Assembly (NCBI RefSeq): GCF_003254745.1
Contig: NZ_QKXH01000013.1
Coordinates: forward strand, 50,960-114,959
From: Flavobacterium aquariorum
Lineage (GTDB): Bacteria > Bacteroidota > Bacteroidia > Flavobacteriales > Flavobacteriaceae
Reading direction: 5' to 3'
DNA: 64,000 nt
Numbering within the stretch: the stretch's first letter is position 1; every line of letters starts with the position of its first letter. A program made the position numbers and the translations under genes. The notes beneath the pieces were generated by a model. That model saw only the letters and a list, made by a program, of their open reading frames with translations. It was not told where the DNA came from and made no database searches. Below are positions 43,870 to 53,233 of this stretch, in pieces.

Positions 43870-43920
43870 AAATTCCCGATTCAAGGATTATATTAGATCC
43901 TTCGAATCGGGAATTTTATT
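43867..43920. terminator. Bidirectional terminator between kdsB and GH3
   Basis: Hairpin AAAATTCCCGATTC/GAATCGGGAATTTT (43869-43882 with 43904-43917) between convergent genes, with an inner GGAT/ATCC pairing. Confidence 0.85.
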
Positions 43921-43932
43921 TTTGAAAACAAA

Positions 43933-45807
43933 TTAATAGTGTAAACCAAATCCAAAAGCATACAAAGGATCTTTTGAATCATAAGGAACATCTTCTTTTT
44001 GATTTCTAACAGCCTCCATTGATGAAGGTAATTCAAAAGGTAATTTTCCTTCTGGCTTGGCAATGCCAAAAATAACATCCAAAAGTGCCGCATCACTTGC
44101 TCCATAATTGCCGAAAACAGCTTTTGCAGAACTATTTATTTCCGGAAATACAGCAGGGCGGTCCAAATAAATATCCACTATAGTTGGTACAGTTTTACAA
44201 AGAGTCAAAACATCTTCTAAATCCTTACCTTTAAAATCCAAGTCGCCATGATGAAATCCTTTTGCAAAAGGATTGTCCGTATCAAGAGGAACCCAAGGTG
44301 TATTTAAACGGATTATCGCAATATCAGCTTGCTCAGGTAAAGCAACAATAATACCGTATTGTGAAGCAATTTTGAAATCTACATTTTTTACATAAATCTT
44401 TAATTTATTTGATACAGACAAAGGAAGTTTTAAATCGTTTTTCAATAATGTCATGGAGCGACGTTGGGTATCTTCTCCCAATTTTTTAAAATCGGCACGA
44501 CCAACAATTTTGGTTGCATTATCTACATCAACGTACGGATTATCAAACAAACCCAAAATGAATTTTTGACGTAGTAATCTTCGAACTGATTGATCAATTC
44601 TTGATTCTTTAATTTTTCCTTCTTTAACTAATTGCACAATATATTGAGGGCAATTCTCTCCACCAAATTGATCACAACCAGCATCAATTATCTTTTTTAC
44701 TCTTTCAATTTCACTAAGATTTTCAACTCCCCAAGCTCTTGCAGGCCATATTACAGCTCCGATATGTGTATCTGAAACTAAGCCCCAATCAGTACAAACA
44801 ACTCCATCAAATTTATATTTTTCGCGAAGTAATTTTGTTATAATATCTTTATTATACGAGAACCCAACATTTTCTGAAGTTTGGTCAGTTGGTACTCCAT
44901 AATATGGCATAATGCAAGCAGTATTAGCTTTAAACGCGGCTTCAAATGGGATTAAATGATAATTGAAATTTTTACCCGGATACACCTGACCTTTTTGATA
45001 TTGAAAATGAGGATCCAAACCTTCTTTTTGAGGACCGCCACCTGAGAAATGTTTAGTCATACAAGCTACACTCGTATTCCCCAATTGTTTCCCCTGAAAC
45101 CCTAAAATATATGCTTCAATCATTCGGGCAGATATATTTGCATCTTCACCAAAAGTCCCACTTACACGAGGCCAGCGTGGTTCTGTTGCCAAATCGGCCA
45201 TGGGATGCAAAGCTTCACGGATTCCAACTGCTAGATATTCTTGGCGGGCAATATCTCCAAATTTTTGAGTCAATACTGGGTCGTTTATTGCCGCAAAGCC
45301 TAACTGTTCTGGCCACTGAGAAAAACCATTAGCTTCCATCGCAAATACATTATTGCTGAAATAATGACGTGGATCTGATGCAATGGTTACAGGAATTCCA
45401 AGTCTGGATTCTTCAGCTACCTTTTGAATGGCATTATACCCCATTGCCAATTCTTTAACGCCTGGAGCTTGCCAATAATTAAAATGATTCATTTTTTTAT
45501 TTACTATCAAATCCCTTGCAGAAGGAATTCTGGTGGCCATTCCCGTTGCGCCTTCTTTTTTATCAATACTTCCGTCAGTATTGATAAGCGTTCCATTGAT
45601 AAACATTAATCCCGCTTTTTCATCAATATTCATTAACGAAATGAGATTGTCAATTCGCTTTTCAATCGGAAGATTTATATTTTCATAAGGATCCATTTTA
45701 CCATTTTTATTGAGATCCCGATATTTTGGCGGATCAATAAATGATAACGAAACAAAGCACGTAACAAATAATACTGAGATAAATAGCGGTTTGAATTTAT
45801 TTCCCAT
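43933..45807 (-). CDS. Glycoside hydrolase family 3 protein (secreted)
   Basis: A 624-residue enzyme with an N-terminal signal (KPLFISVLFVTCFVSLSF). A calcium-loop-like string YRDLNKNGKMDPYEN follows, as in many Bacteroidota GH3 enzymes. The TIM-barrel domain carries the nucleophile Asp340 in FDGVVCTDWGLVS, with KHFSGGGPQKEG (substrate-binding Lys-His) before it. The second alpha/beta domain runs to the end without an FnIII domain. Probably a beta-glucosidase or related exo-acting hydrolase in the periplasm or outer membrane; substrate not fixed. Single gene; no SusC/D genes nearby, so not a polysaccharide-use locus. Confidence 0.88.
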   Translation of the reverse strand: MGNKFKPLFISVLFVTCFVSLSFIDPPKYRDLNKNGKMDPYENINLPIEKRIDNLISLMNIDEKAGLMFINGTLINTDGSIDKKEGATGMATRIPSARDLIVNKKMNHFNYWQAPGVKELAMGYNAIQKVAEESRLGIPVTIASDPRHYFSNNVFAMEANGFSQWPEQLGFAAINDPVLTQKFGDIARQEYLAVGIREALHPMADLATEPRWPRVSGTFGEDANISARMIEAYILGFQGKQLGNTSVACMTKHFSGGGPQKEGLDPHFQYQKGQVYPGKNFNYHLIPFEAAFKANTACIMPYYGVPTDQTSENVGFSYNKDIITKLLREKYKFDGVVCTDWGLVSDTHIGAVIWPARAWGVENLSEIERVKKIIDAGCDQFGGENCPQYIVQLVKEGKIKESRIDQSVRRLLRQKFILGLFDNPYVDVDNATKIVGRADFKKLGEDTQRRSMTLLKNDLKLPLSVSNKLKIYVKNVDFKIASQYGIIVALPEQADIAIIRLNTPWVPLDTDNPFAKGFHHGDLDFKGKDLEDVLTLCKTVPTIVDIYLDRPAVFPEINSSAKAVFGNYGASDAALLDVIFGIAKPEGKLPFELPSSMEAVRNQKEDVPYDSKDPLYAFGFGLHY

Positions 45808-45982
45808 TTTGAATATGAATTAAAAAATTATTACAATGTGTTATTTGGACACAATGTACAAACAATTATTTAATTTAAACAAAAAAAATCTGTAAAAGTT
45901 TGGCTAATAGAAAATTATGATATTAAAAACACGAATATTTGAACCTTCAAACAATATATTCACTATTTAAATTATTATTTTA

Positions 45983-46648
45983 CTAATTCAATTTTTCAAT
46001 AATAATCAATTCATTGTGAACTTCCACCCTTGGTATAGACTGTATTTTGTAATTATCGTCACTGAGTCCCTTAACGAAATTTTGATTTCTAAAATTATCT
46101 CCAGCGGTCAAGCACATTGTATTAAAAAGTACAACTCCTTTGCTCTTGAGTAAAAAGCAAATCCTATTCGTAAAAAACTTTTCAAATAAGAAATTAGGCA
46201 TCGTGGTATCTTGAAATATATCAATTATAATCAAATCATAACGGTCTTTTGTTTTTAGAACAAATTCAAAAGCGTCATCAATTATTATGTTTAGATTTTT
46301 AATTTCATCTAATTTGAAGTATTCATTAGCAATTTTAATGATATTGGGGTCAATATCGACACCTGTTATTTGACCTTCAAAATGAATTTCATCTACTAAT
46401 GTTTTAATGACGCTTCCGCCTGCAACTCCAAGCACTAGTGCATGATCCATTTTTGCAATTCTCTCAAAACCAAAATGTTTCAGACCCCTTCTTAAAATGC
46501 GTTGCAAGCTTCCATAAGAATAATTGGTGTTCTCCGAATCGAGTACTAATTCACCATTTGCCCATGTTACTTCAATGGTTTTACTCAAAGTTGATTTAGT
46601 TTTATATATTTTAATTGGAATAATATAACTTAATAATTTACGCAGCAT
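45983..46648 (-). CDS. Spermidine-synthase-like SAM methyltransferase fold protein
   Basis: A 221-residue protein resembling the catalytic domain of spermidine synthase. The cofactor loop is HALVLGVAGGSVIKTLVDEI (GxGxG-like, with A-G-G-S) near residue 68, followed by GVDIDPNIIKIANEYF and DLIIIDIFQDTTMPNFL. True spermidine synthases have a catalytic Asp and a gatekeeping loop with SSDP; here the string is IDIFQDTT, so polyamine synthesis is uncertain and methyltransfer is as likely. Divergent from the acyltransferase gene at 46711. Confidence 0.75.
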   Translation of the reverse strand: MLRKLLSYIIPIKIYKTKSTLSKTIEVTWANGELVLDSENTNYSYGSLQRILRRGLKHFGFERIAKMDHALVLGVAGGSVIKTLVDEIHFEGQITGVDIDPNIIKIANEYFKLDEIKNLNIIIDDAFEFVLKTKDRYDLIIIDIFQDTTMPNFLFEKFFTNRICFLLKSKGVVLFNTMCLTAGDNFRNQNFVKGLSDDNYKIQSIPRVEVHNELIIIEKLN

Positions 46649-46710
46649 TAATTTAGGTTTTTATCAAAAATAAGATAATAATTATTTAATTTGTGGAAAA
46701 TAAAAGACAA

Positions 46711-47265
46711 ATGAAGAAACAAATCTATAAATGGATTTTTGAGAATTTAATGGGTTGGAAAATAGAAGGAAGCTTAGATGAACAAATAAAGAAAAGTGTA
46801 TTGATGGTAATGCCTCATACTAGTTGGCATGATTTTTACGTGGCCATTATTTGCAGAGGGGCTCTAGGAGTTGACATAAATTGGGTTGGAAAGAAAGAAT
46901 TGTTCCGATTTCCGTTTGGATATTTTTTCAAATCTTTAGGAGGAGCTCCATTAGATAGAACCGGGGGATTAAACAAAGTTGAATCTATAGTAAGTATTTT
47001 TAATTCAAAAGAAACATTTCGATTGGGCTTATCCCCTGAAGGCACCCGCAAAAGAGTTGAACAACTAAAAACAGGATTTTATTATATAGCCTTACAGGCA
47101 AATATGCCAATTATTCCTGTATCAATAAATTTTGAAAAGAAAGTAATCGCCTTTGGAAAACCATTTTATCCAACAAGCGATATTGAATCTGATTTGTCAT
47201 GTTTGAATAAACATTTTGTTGATGCAAAGGGCAAAATACCTGAATATGGATATAAAGTACCTTAA
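46711..47265 (+). CDS. 1-acyl-glycerol-3-phosphate acyltransferase-like protein
   Basis: About 184 residues from MKKQIYKWIFENLM (the frame opens at 46693). The acyltransferase motif HX4D is MPHTSWHDFYV near residue 32, and the substrate motif is LSPEGTRKR near 112 (EGTR). A further LQANMPIIPVSI string is typical of the PlsC superfamily. A compact form without a membrane anchor; it may transfer acyl groups to lysophospholipid or another glycerolipid. Divergent from the methyltransferase gene with a 62-base space. Confidence 0.82.
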   Translation: MKKQIYKWIFENLMGWKIEGSLDEQIKKSVLMVMPHTSWHDFYVAIICRGALGVDINWVGKKELFRFPFGYFFKSLGGAPLDRTGGLNKVESIVSIFNSKETFRLGLSPEGTRKRVEQLKTGFYYIALQANMPIIPVSINFEKKVIAFGKPFYPTSDIESDLSCLNKHFVDAKGKIPEYGYKVP

Positions 47266-47487
47266 AACGAAGCTCGCTGAGAATCGCATAAAATATTTTT
47301 TTCGATTCCTTGTGAGGAATATTCAATTCTCACGAATTGTGATTTAATAGCATTTTATGTTTGTCTTTTTTAATTTTTTAGAAATCCCCTCTACTTAATT
47401 TCTGCAATAAGCAAAGTCGTATTTTAGATTTTTTAAATTCAAAAAAGTGTAACTAAATTGATTCTTTAATTGTATCTGAATTTTAAA

Positions 47488-47940
47488 TTAATTTGGTGAA
47501 TATATTTTGAAAGTACCATTTTTATAAAAAAAAACTATTTTCTCTATTTCATCAGTATTTTCATTTTCTATCGAAGCTTTAATTTGATTTGTTTTTGGAT
47601 GATCTAAATTAGATTCTAATAGGGTAGAAATTTGAGAAAATAAATCAATAGAGCTAGGAGTGCCAGCTTTTGAAGCAGTAGAATTAGAATTTGGATCTGG
47701 ACTTATTTCAGAATTTTTAGGAAAAAACCCCTTTCCGTTCAATATCCAATACAGATCTACATCTGGAAAAATTTCAATAATTTTTAGAATAAAATCCAAA
47801 CTTGGCTTGTTTCTTCCAGAGAGCAGATGAGACATGCTGGAACGTTGTACGCCAATTTTATCTGCAAAAGAAGAGGCGTTAAGATTATAATAATCAAGTA
47901 TAATCTCCAATCTTTTTATGAAATCATCTGTGTTTACCAT
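47488..47940 (-). CDS. XRE-type HTH regulator with variable C-terminal region
   Basis: A 150-residue protein. Residues 1-65 form a Cro/CI-type helix-turn-helix (LNASSFADKIGVQRSSMSHL, SGRNKPSLDFILKIIEIFPD). The rest is a Ser/Pro/Asn-rich linker and an acidic helix ending IEKIVFFYKNGTFKIYSPN. Flavobacteria carry many such HTH proteins with DVDLYWILNGKG. It is divergent from an M14 peptidase gene with similar dyads near both starts, so it may control itself and the peptidase. No phage genes nearby. Confidence 0.83.
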   Translation of the reverse strand: MVNTDDFIKRLEIILDYYNLNASSFADKIGVQRSSMSHLLSGRNKPSLDFILKIIEIFPDVDLYWILNGKGFFPKNSEISPDPNSNSTASKAGTPSSIDLFSQISTLLESNLDHPKTNQIKASIENENTDEIEKIVFFYKNGTFKIYSPN

Positions 47941-47966
47941 TGTAAATTATATTTCAAATTAACGTA

Positions 47967-47979
47967 TTTACAAATGTAA
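47967..47979 (-). promoter_or_regulatory. Dyad TTTACAAATGTAA over the XRE promoter
   Basis: TTTACA/TGTAA dyad; on the reverse strand it contains TACATTTG (47978-47971), the -7 box of the XRE gene. A site covering the box could let the regulator repress itself. Confidence 0.5.
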
Positions 47980-48198
47980 CCAATAGGAATGTAGCAACCT
48001 AATTAACAATGCTAAAACATGAATTGGATCACTTTTATTCTAATGCTTTAATAGATGTAAAGAATATTAAAATATTGATTATAAGTTTTTTACGTATTAA
48101 AACTAAATTATTCATTGACCGCAAATACTAATTACACTTGTCAATAATTGGTTTTAAAAAAGCAGTTTACAATCTTGAAATTTTTCAAAAACACATAG

Positions 48199-48212
48199 TT
48201 TACAAATGTAAA
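48199..48212. promoter_or_regulatory. Dyad TTTACAAATGTAAA upstream of the M14 gene
   Basis: A TTTACA-AA-TGTAAA perfect dyad, with the same sequence as the first 13 bases of the site at 47967. It lies one 24-bp step upstream of the dyad at 48223. Confidence 0.5.
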
Positions 48213-48222
48213 AATAAAGATG

Positions 48223-48236
48223 TTTACTTTTGTAAA
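48223..48236 (+). promoter_or_regulatory. Dyad TTTACTTTTGTAAA over the M14 -7 box
   Basis: TTTAC-TTTT-GTAAA dyad; it contains the -7 box TACTTTTG (48225-48232), 18 bases before the ATG at 48251. The spacing between this and the previous dyad centre is 24 bp. Confidence 0.5.
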
Positions 48237-48250
48237 TCAAATATTGTAAC

Positions 48251-49405
48251 ATGAATTTAGAACAACTATTCAACCAAAATAAAGAACATACAATTCAGGG
48301 CCGTTATATTACATTAAAGAATATTGAGCCAATATTAAATAGAGAATCCCTAAAAAAGGATGTAAAAATAATTGGAAAATCCGTTTTGGGAAAACCCATT
48401 TATAGTTACCAAAAAGGAACCGGTAAATTAAAAATTTATCTTTGGTCACAAATGCATGGAAACGAAAGTACTACGACTAAAGCGTTGTTCGATTTTATAA
48501 ATCTATTGAACAGCGGATCGGATCTGGCTAAACAACTTTTAGAAACTTTTACTTTTTATTGCATTCCGATGTTAAATCCTGATGGAGCGCAACTATATAC
48601 CAGAGTCAATGCTAATGATATAGATTTAAATCGGGATTCCCAGGACCTCACACAGCCGGAAAGTAAAATATTAAGAGCAGTTTTTGAAGAGTTTAAACCG
48701 GATTATTGTTTTAATCTCCATGATCAGCGTACCATTTTTGGAGTTGCTGATACTGGAAAACCCGCAACAGTATCTTTTTTGGCACCTTCTTATAATGAAG
48801 AGAGAGAGGTCAATGAGTCAAGATTGAAAGCTATTAATTTGATTGCTGGCATTAATGAGGTTTTACAGAAGTATATTCCAGGTCAAATAGGTCGATTTGA
48901 TGATTCGTTTAATATTAATTGCATAGGAGATACATTTCAATATCTAGGAGTTCCAACCTTGTTGTTTGAAGCTGGGCATTTTGCAGATGATTACGAGAGA
49001 GAAGTAACTCGTAAATTCATATTTATATCTCTACTTTCGGGTTTTATTATTCTCAGCGAAAACGATATAGTTAGCAATATAAATGATAAATATTTGAACA
49101 TTCCTCAGAATAAAGTCGTTTTTTTTGATTTTATGTATAAAAATGTCAAAATAAATTATGATGGTATCGAAATAATCACGAATTTTGTTGCTCAATATAA
49201 AGAAGAGTTAATTGATAATATATTAAATTTTAACGCTTACATAGTTGAAGTGGGTGATTTAGAAGGATATTATGGTCATTATGAATACGATGCTAAAGGA
49301 GCATTATATAAAGATGAGTTTAGTAATTTCCCAAAAGCAAATCAAAAAGCCAATTTCAATTTAGATGAAAAAGTGTTTTTCGTTAACGGAACTGTAATAA
49401 AATAA
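48251..49405 (+). CDS. M14 family zinc carboxypeptidase-like protein
   Basis: A 384-residue protein without a signal peptide. The zinc site is His69/Glu72 in LWSQMHGNESTT and His157 in CFNLHDQRTIFG. The substrate-binding Asn-Arg is in DLNRDSQD, and the catalytic Glu240 is in LLFEAGHFADD; all are the M14 signatures. The C-terminal third is an extra beta-rich domain. Being cytoplasmic, it may process peptides, cell-wall fragments or conjugates. Divergent from an XRE regulator with dyads over the promoter; upstream of an Lrp-type regulator. Confidence 0.83.
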   Translation: MNLEQLFNQNKEHTIQGRYITLKNIEPILNRESLKKDVKIIGKSVLGKPIYSYQKGTGKLKIYLWSQMHGNESTTTKALFDFINLLNSGSDLAKQLLETFTFYCIPMLNPDGAQLYTRVNANDIDLNRDSQDLTQPESKILRAVFEEFKPDYCFNLHDQRTIFGVADTGKPATVSFLAPSYNEEREVNESRLKAINLIAGINEVLQKYIPGQIGRFDDSFNINCIGDTFQYLGVPTLLFEAGHFADDYEREVTRKFIFISLLSGFIILSENDIVSNINDKYLNIPQNKVVFFDFMYKNVKINYDGIEIITNFVAQYKEELIDNILNFNAYIVEVGDLEGYYGHYEYDAKGALYKDEFSNFPKANQKANFNLDEKVFFVNGTVIK

Positions 49406-49481
49406 TATTTTTGCCGTTTATTTAATTTTTATTTATAAATTTAACTTTTTTAGTATCAAATAACCATATAATAAAAGAATT

Positions 49482-49961
49482 ATGAGTAAATTTCGTTTAG
49501 ATGAAGTAGATCACCAGATTTTAGATATGTTGATAGACAACACAAGAGTTCCGTTTACAGACATCGCAAAAAAATTATTGATTTCAGCTGGGACGGTTCA
49601 TGTAAGAGTTAAAAAAATGGAAGATGCCGGTATCATTATGGGGTCCTCATTAGTCCTTGATTATGATAAATTAGGATACTCATTTATTGCTTATGTAGGT
49701 GTTTTTCTTAATAATACTTCTCAAACAAAATTTGTATTAGAGCGTATTAATGAAATTCCTTTTGTCACCGTTGCATCTGTAACTACAGGTAAATTCAATA
49801 TATTTTGCAAAATCAGAGCAAAGGATACGAAGCACGCCAAAGATGTTATTTTTATGATAGACGATATCGAAGGAGTATATAGAACCGAAACTATGATCTC
49901 ACTTGAGGAGAGTATAAATGATAAAAAGCGTTTGATGCATACCATTTTTAAGGAAATGTAA
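49482..49961 (+). CDS. Lrp/AsnC-family transcriptional regulator
   Basis: A 159-residue regulator. The N-terminal helix-turn-helix is DEVDHQILDMLIDNTRVPFT with KLLISAGTVHVRVKKMEDAG as the recognition part. The C-terminal RAM domain (about 70-155; YVGVFLNNTSQTK, VTTGKFNIFCKIRA) binds amino acid effectors and forms an octamer core. Lrp-type proteins respond to leucine or other amino acids. Here it lies between an M14 peptidase and PEP carboxylase with a terminator after the stop, so it is likely a single-gene unit. Confidence 0.9.
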   Translation: MSKFRLDEVDHQILDMLIDNTRVPFTDIAKKLLISAGTVHVRVKKMEDAGIIMGSSLVLDYDKLGYSFIAYVGVFLNNTSQTKFVLERINEIPFVTVASVTTGKFNIFCKIRAKDTKHAKDVIFMIDDIEGVYRTETMISLEESINDKKRLMHTIFKEM

Positions 49962-49991
49962 AAAAATCTTGAATGCTATATTATAAAATAT

Positions 49992-50020
49992 AACCTCAAG
50001 TTTAATCTTGGGGTTTTTTT
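49992..50020. terminator. Terminator of the Lrp-type gene
   Basis: Hairpin AACCTCAAG/CTTGGGGTT with a T run, between the Lrp gene and ppc. Confidence 0.75.
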
Positions 50021-50058
50021 ATACCAAATTAACCAACCATTAAACTAATAGTATAATT

Positions 50059-52644
50059 ATGTATACGTTGCCAAAAATAGAACGTTTTAATCAAAATGTT
50101 TTATCCAAATACCACATTTACAATAGTGTATTTATAACATTACCCTTTGATTCTGTTGATAATACGGGAGTTCTCTTGCCTATATTCACAGAGCTTTGTG
50201 ATAACGGATTCAAAAAACAAGAAACTCCAAAAGAAATTTTCGATTACTTTTCAGACAAATATTTGAATAGCGCTACCGAAAAAGATAAAATTAATTTGAT
50301 GTTTCACTTTATACAATATATTGAACGTCAAATTGTTTTGTTCGACGCTATCGAAGATGCCGCATTTCCTGTTGTCAACAATATGGAGGGTAGAGGTTCG
50401 CTTCGTGATATCAAAGAGAAATCAGATCTTAGAGACAATAAGGAAGAGCTGATTCATTTTTTAGAAAATTTTAATGTTCGCACTGTTTTAACAGCCCACC
50501 CAACTCAATTTTATCCTGGACCCGTTTTAGGAATCATCAACGATTTGACCGAAGCAATACGAAATAACAATTTATTAGAAATCAAACAATTACTGGCTCA
50601 GTTAGGAAAAACTCCTTTTATTCAAAATGAGAAACCCAATCCTTTTGATGAAGCGGTAAGTTTAATTTGGTATCTGGAAAATGTTTTTTACAACACTTCA
50701 GGTGAAATGGTGCATTATTTGCAAAAAAACGTTTTTGAAGGGGAATCCATAAACAACCAATTAATTAAACTCGGGTTCTGGCCAGGAGGAGATCGTGATG
50801 GAAATCCATTTGTTACAACTGAAATTACTTTGAAAGTAGCAGAACGTTTGAGAACTTCAATTTTGAAATGTTACTATGTTGAAATACGAAATCTAAAGAG
50901 AAAACTCACTTTTCCAGTTGTAGATTCTTTAGTTATGGAGCTGGAGCAAAAATTATATCGTTCTGTTTTTTATTCTAAAGGAGAAATTTTTATTACGCTT
51001 GAAGAATTTAAAATACAATTGAATAAAATAAAAACAATAATTATTGAGCAACATCAATCGCTTTATGTCGATCAAATTGATGCTTTGCTTATTCGTTTGA
51101 ATTTATTTGGTTTTCATTTTGCAACTTTAGATATCAGACAAAACAGTAAAATTCATCAAAGTGTTTTTTATGACATAGTTGATTTTTATTCAAAATCTAA
51201 AACAAATATTTTTCCGGATAATTATTTCCATTTAACCGAAGACGAAAAAATGGAAGTTTTATCAACTTTAAAAGGCAATTTAGATGCTGCCGATTTTGAA
51301 AATGAAATGACAAGATCCACGGTCGAATCAATTCAAGCTATCAAAACGATTCAGGAAAACAATGGAGAATTTGGTGCAAACCGTTATATTATAAGCAATA
51401 ACGAGAGTGCACTTAATGTGATGGAGACTTTTGCTCTATTTAAATTGTGTAATTGGGAAAATGCAACTGTTGACATTATCCCACTATTTGAATCTGTTGA
51501 TGATTTGCAAAATGCGCATTTGGTAATGGAAAAATTGTACACTAATACCGAATATGCTAAACATTTAACAAATAGAAATAACAAGCAAACGATTATGCTT
51601 GGTTTTTCTGACGGAACAAAAGATGGTGGATATTTAATGGCGAATTGGAGTATTTATAAAGCCAAAGAAGCATTAACTGAAATTTCCAGAAAATATGGAA
51701 TTCACGCAATTTTCTTTGATGGACGTGGAGGTCCTCCAGCTCGTGGTGGTGGAAAAACACATAAATTTTACGCATCACTAGGTCCAAATATTGAAAATAA
51801 TGAAATTCAAATTACAATTCAAGGACAAACAATTAGTTCTAATTTTGGAACATTGGATTCCTGTCGTTATAATTTGGAAAACCTTTTGAGTGCGGGTGTT
51901 GCCAATCAAGTTTTCAATCAAGGACAAAATGAATTGTCAGTTGAAGAGAAAGAAATTTTGGATCAAATGGCCGATTTGGGATATAACAAATATTTAAGTT
52001 TTAAAAATCATCCTAAATTTATTCCTTATTTAGAACAAATGAGTACTTTGAAATATTATGCAAAAACTAATATTGGAAGCCGACCATCTAAAAGAAGTAA
52101 ATCTGAAACTCTTGATTTTGCTGACTTAAGAGCAATTCCATTTGTGGGATCTTGGAGTCAATTAAAACAAAATGTACCTGGATTTTTTGGAGTGGGTTCC
52201 GCTTTAAAGCATTTTGAAGATACCAATCAATGGGAAAAAGCTCAGAATTTATACAACAGTTCACTATTCTTTAGAACGCTATTGGAAAACAGTATGATGT
52301 CATTGGCAAAATCATTTTTTCCTTTAACTGCATATATGAGTAAGGATCCTGAATTTGGGGCTTTTTGGCAGATTATCTACAATGAATTTTTGGAAACCAA
52401 AAGATTATTATTGAAAATTGCTGGTCATACTGAACTAATGGAAAACTACCCTGATGGTATAGCTTCTATTCAAATGAGAGAACGTATTGTGTTGCCATTG
52501 TTGACAATACAGCAATATGCTTTGTTGAAAATTAATGAATTGAACAAAGAAGAGAACCCAGACTTGAACCTGATTAAAGTGTACGAAAAAATTGTGACAC
52601 GCTCTCTTTTTGGTAATACTAATGCGAGTAGAAACTCTGCATAA
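50059..52644 (+). CDS. ppc: Phosphoenolpyruvate carboxylase
   Basis: An 861-residue enzyme that fixes bicarbonate onto PEP to give oxaloacetate, an anaplerotic step. Motifs: catalytic His in TVLTAHPTQFYPGPVLG near residue 146, GFWPGGDRDGNPFVT near 235, the Mg/PEP loop MLGFSDGTKDGGYLMANWS near 514, and the glycine-rich FFDGRGGPPARGGGKTH near 554, which is the bicarbonate loop. Length is close to the bacterial norm. It is followed by a DinB-family gene after 39 bases. Cytoplasmic, probably regulated allosterically. Confidence 0.95.
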   Translation: MYTLPKIERFNQNVLSKYHIYNSVFITLPFDSVDNTGVLLPIFTELCDNGFKKQETPKEIFDYFSDKYLNSATEKDKINLMFHFIQYIERQIVLFDAIEDAAFPVVNNMEGRGSLRDIKEKSDLRDNKEELIHFLENFNVRTVLTAHPTQFYPGPVLGIINDLTEAIRNNNLLEIKQLLAQLGKTPFIQNEKPNPFDEAVSLIWYLENVFYNTSGEMVHYLQKNVFEGESINNQLIKLGFWPGGDRDGNPFVTTEITLKVAERLRTSILKCYYVEIRNLKRKLTFPVVDSLVMELEQKLYRSVFYSKGEIFITLEEFKIQLNKIKTIIIEQHQSLYVDQIDALLIRLNLFGFHFATLDIRQNSKIHQSVFYDIVDFYSKSKTNIFPDNYFHLTEDEKMEVLSTLKGNLDAADFENEMTRSTVESIQAIKTIQENNGEFGANRYIISNNESALNVMETFALFKLCNWENATVDIIPLFESVDDLQNAHLVMEKLYTNTEYAKHLTNRNNKQTIMLGFSDGTKDGGYLMANWSIYKAKEALTEISRKYGIHAIFFDGRGGPPARGGGKTHKFYASLGPNIENNEIQITIQGQTISSNFGTLDSCRYNLENLLSAGVANQVFNQGQNELSVEEKEILDQMADLGYNKYLSFKNHPKFIPYLEQMSTLKYYAKTNIGSRPSKRSKSETLDFADLRAIPFVGSWSQLKQNVPGFFGVGSALKHFEDTNQWEKAQNLYNSSLFFRTLLENSMMSLAKSFFPLTAYMSKDPEFGAFWQIIYNEFLETKRLLLKIAGHTELMENYPDGIASIQMRERIVLPLLTIQQYALLKINELNKEENPDLNLIKVYEKIVTRSLFGNTNASRNSA

Positions 52645-52683
52645 TTCAAAAACATAGACTTCAATTTTTTTAAAAAACATAAA

Positions 52684-53199
52684 ATGAATTCAAATCAATT
52701 GCCAGTAAATGAATATTCAAAATTCAATGCGACTTATATAGAAGCTCTTGAAAATGTTGAATTATTTGAAGAATTAGAAATTAGTTTACATGACTTTATC
52801 AAATTTGTCCAAAATATTCCACTGGATAAATTTGATTACAGTTATGCCGAAGGAAAATGGACAATAAAAGAAATTATTCAGCATATTATTGATGCCGAAA
52901 GGATTTTTGCATATCGCGCACTTCGAATTTCCAGAAATGACAAAACGCCATTACCGGGATTTGAAGAAAATGATTATGTTGACAATACCGATGCAAAAAT
53001 CAGAAGTATTCAGGATTTGTTAACGGAGTTTTCAGCCGTAAGACATTCCAACTTGCTAATGTTCAAAAGTTTTTCTGACGAACAACTAAGAAGAATAGGG
53101 ATTGCATCAGGGCATGAAGTTTCAGTCAGAGCTTTAGGATTTTTAATTATTGGTCACATGAAACATCATCAAAGAGTTTTTGCAGAAAGATATTTATAA
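52684..53199 (+). CDS. DinB family protein
   Basis: A 171-residue four-helix-bundle protein of the DinB/YfiT superfamily. Metal-binding His residues are in TIKEIIQHIIDAERIFAYRA near 62 and in IIGHMKHHQRVFAERY at the end. GKWTIKEI and the FSDEQLRRIGIA string fit the family. Some members are thiol-dependent transferases (bacillithiol/mycothiol), others unknown. It is immediately downstream of ppc and probably reads from the same transcript, without an obvious link in function. Confidence 0.82.
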   Translation: MNSNQLPVNEYSKFNATYIEALENVELFEELEISLHDFIKFVQNIPLDKFDYSYAEGKWTIKEIIQHIIDAERIFAYRALRISRNDKTPLPGFEENDYVDNTDAKIRSIQDLLTEFSAVRHSNLLMFKSFSDEQLRRIGIASGHEVSVRALGFLIIGHMKHHQRVFAERYL

Positions 53200-53207
53200 A
53201 TTTTAAA

Positions 53208-53233
53208 CAAGCAGTTTTATTTAAAACAGCTTG
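53208..53233. terminator. Possible bidirectional terminator (dinB/udg)
   Basis: Hairpin CAAGC-A-GTTTTA/TAAAAC-A-GCTTG between convergent genes, with one A-A mismatch. The right arm lies in the last codons of the glycosylase gene, so the call is moderate. Confidence 0.5.

Larger units (their letters stand above)
47941..48250. other. Divergent intergenic region with TTTAC-N4-GTAAA dyads
   Basis: The 310 bases between the XRE gene and the M14 gene contain three dyad-like sites (47967-47979, 48199-48212, 48223-48236) and -7 boxes for both genes. No other feature was seen. Confidence 0.55.

Noticed and set aside
45808..45982. A promoter/operator for the GH3 gene
   Set aside because: No TAnnTTTG at useful distance and no repeat beyond AT-rich chance.
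47266..47487. A terminator or small ORF between the acyltransferase and XRE genes
   Set aside because: Inverted GAATCG/CGATTC and GATTCC-like pieces are weak and no frame of note is present.
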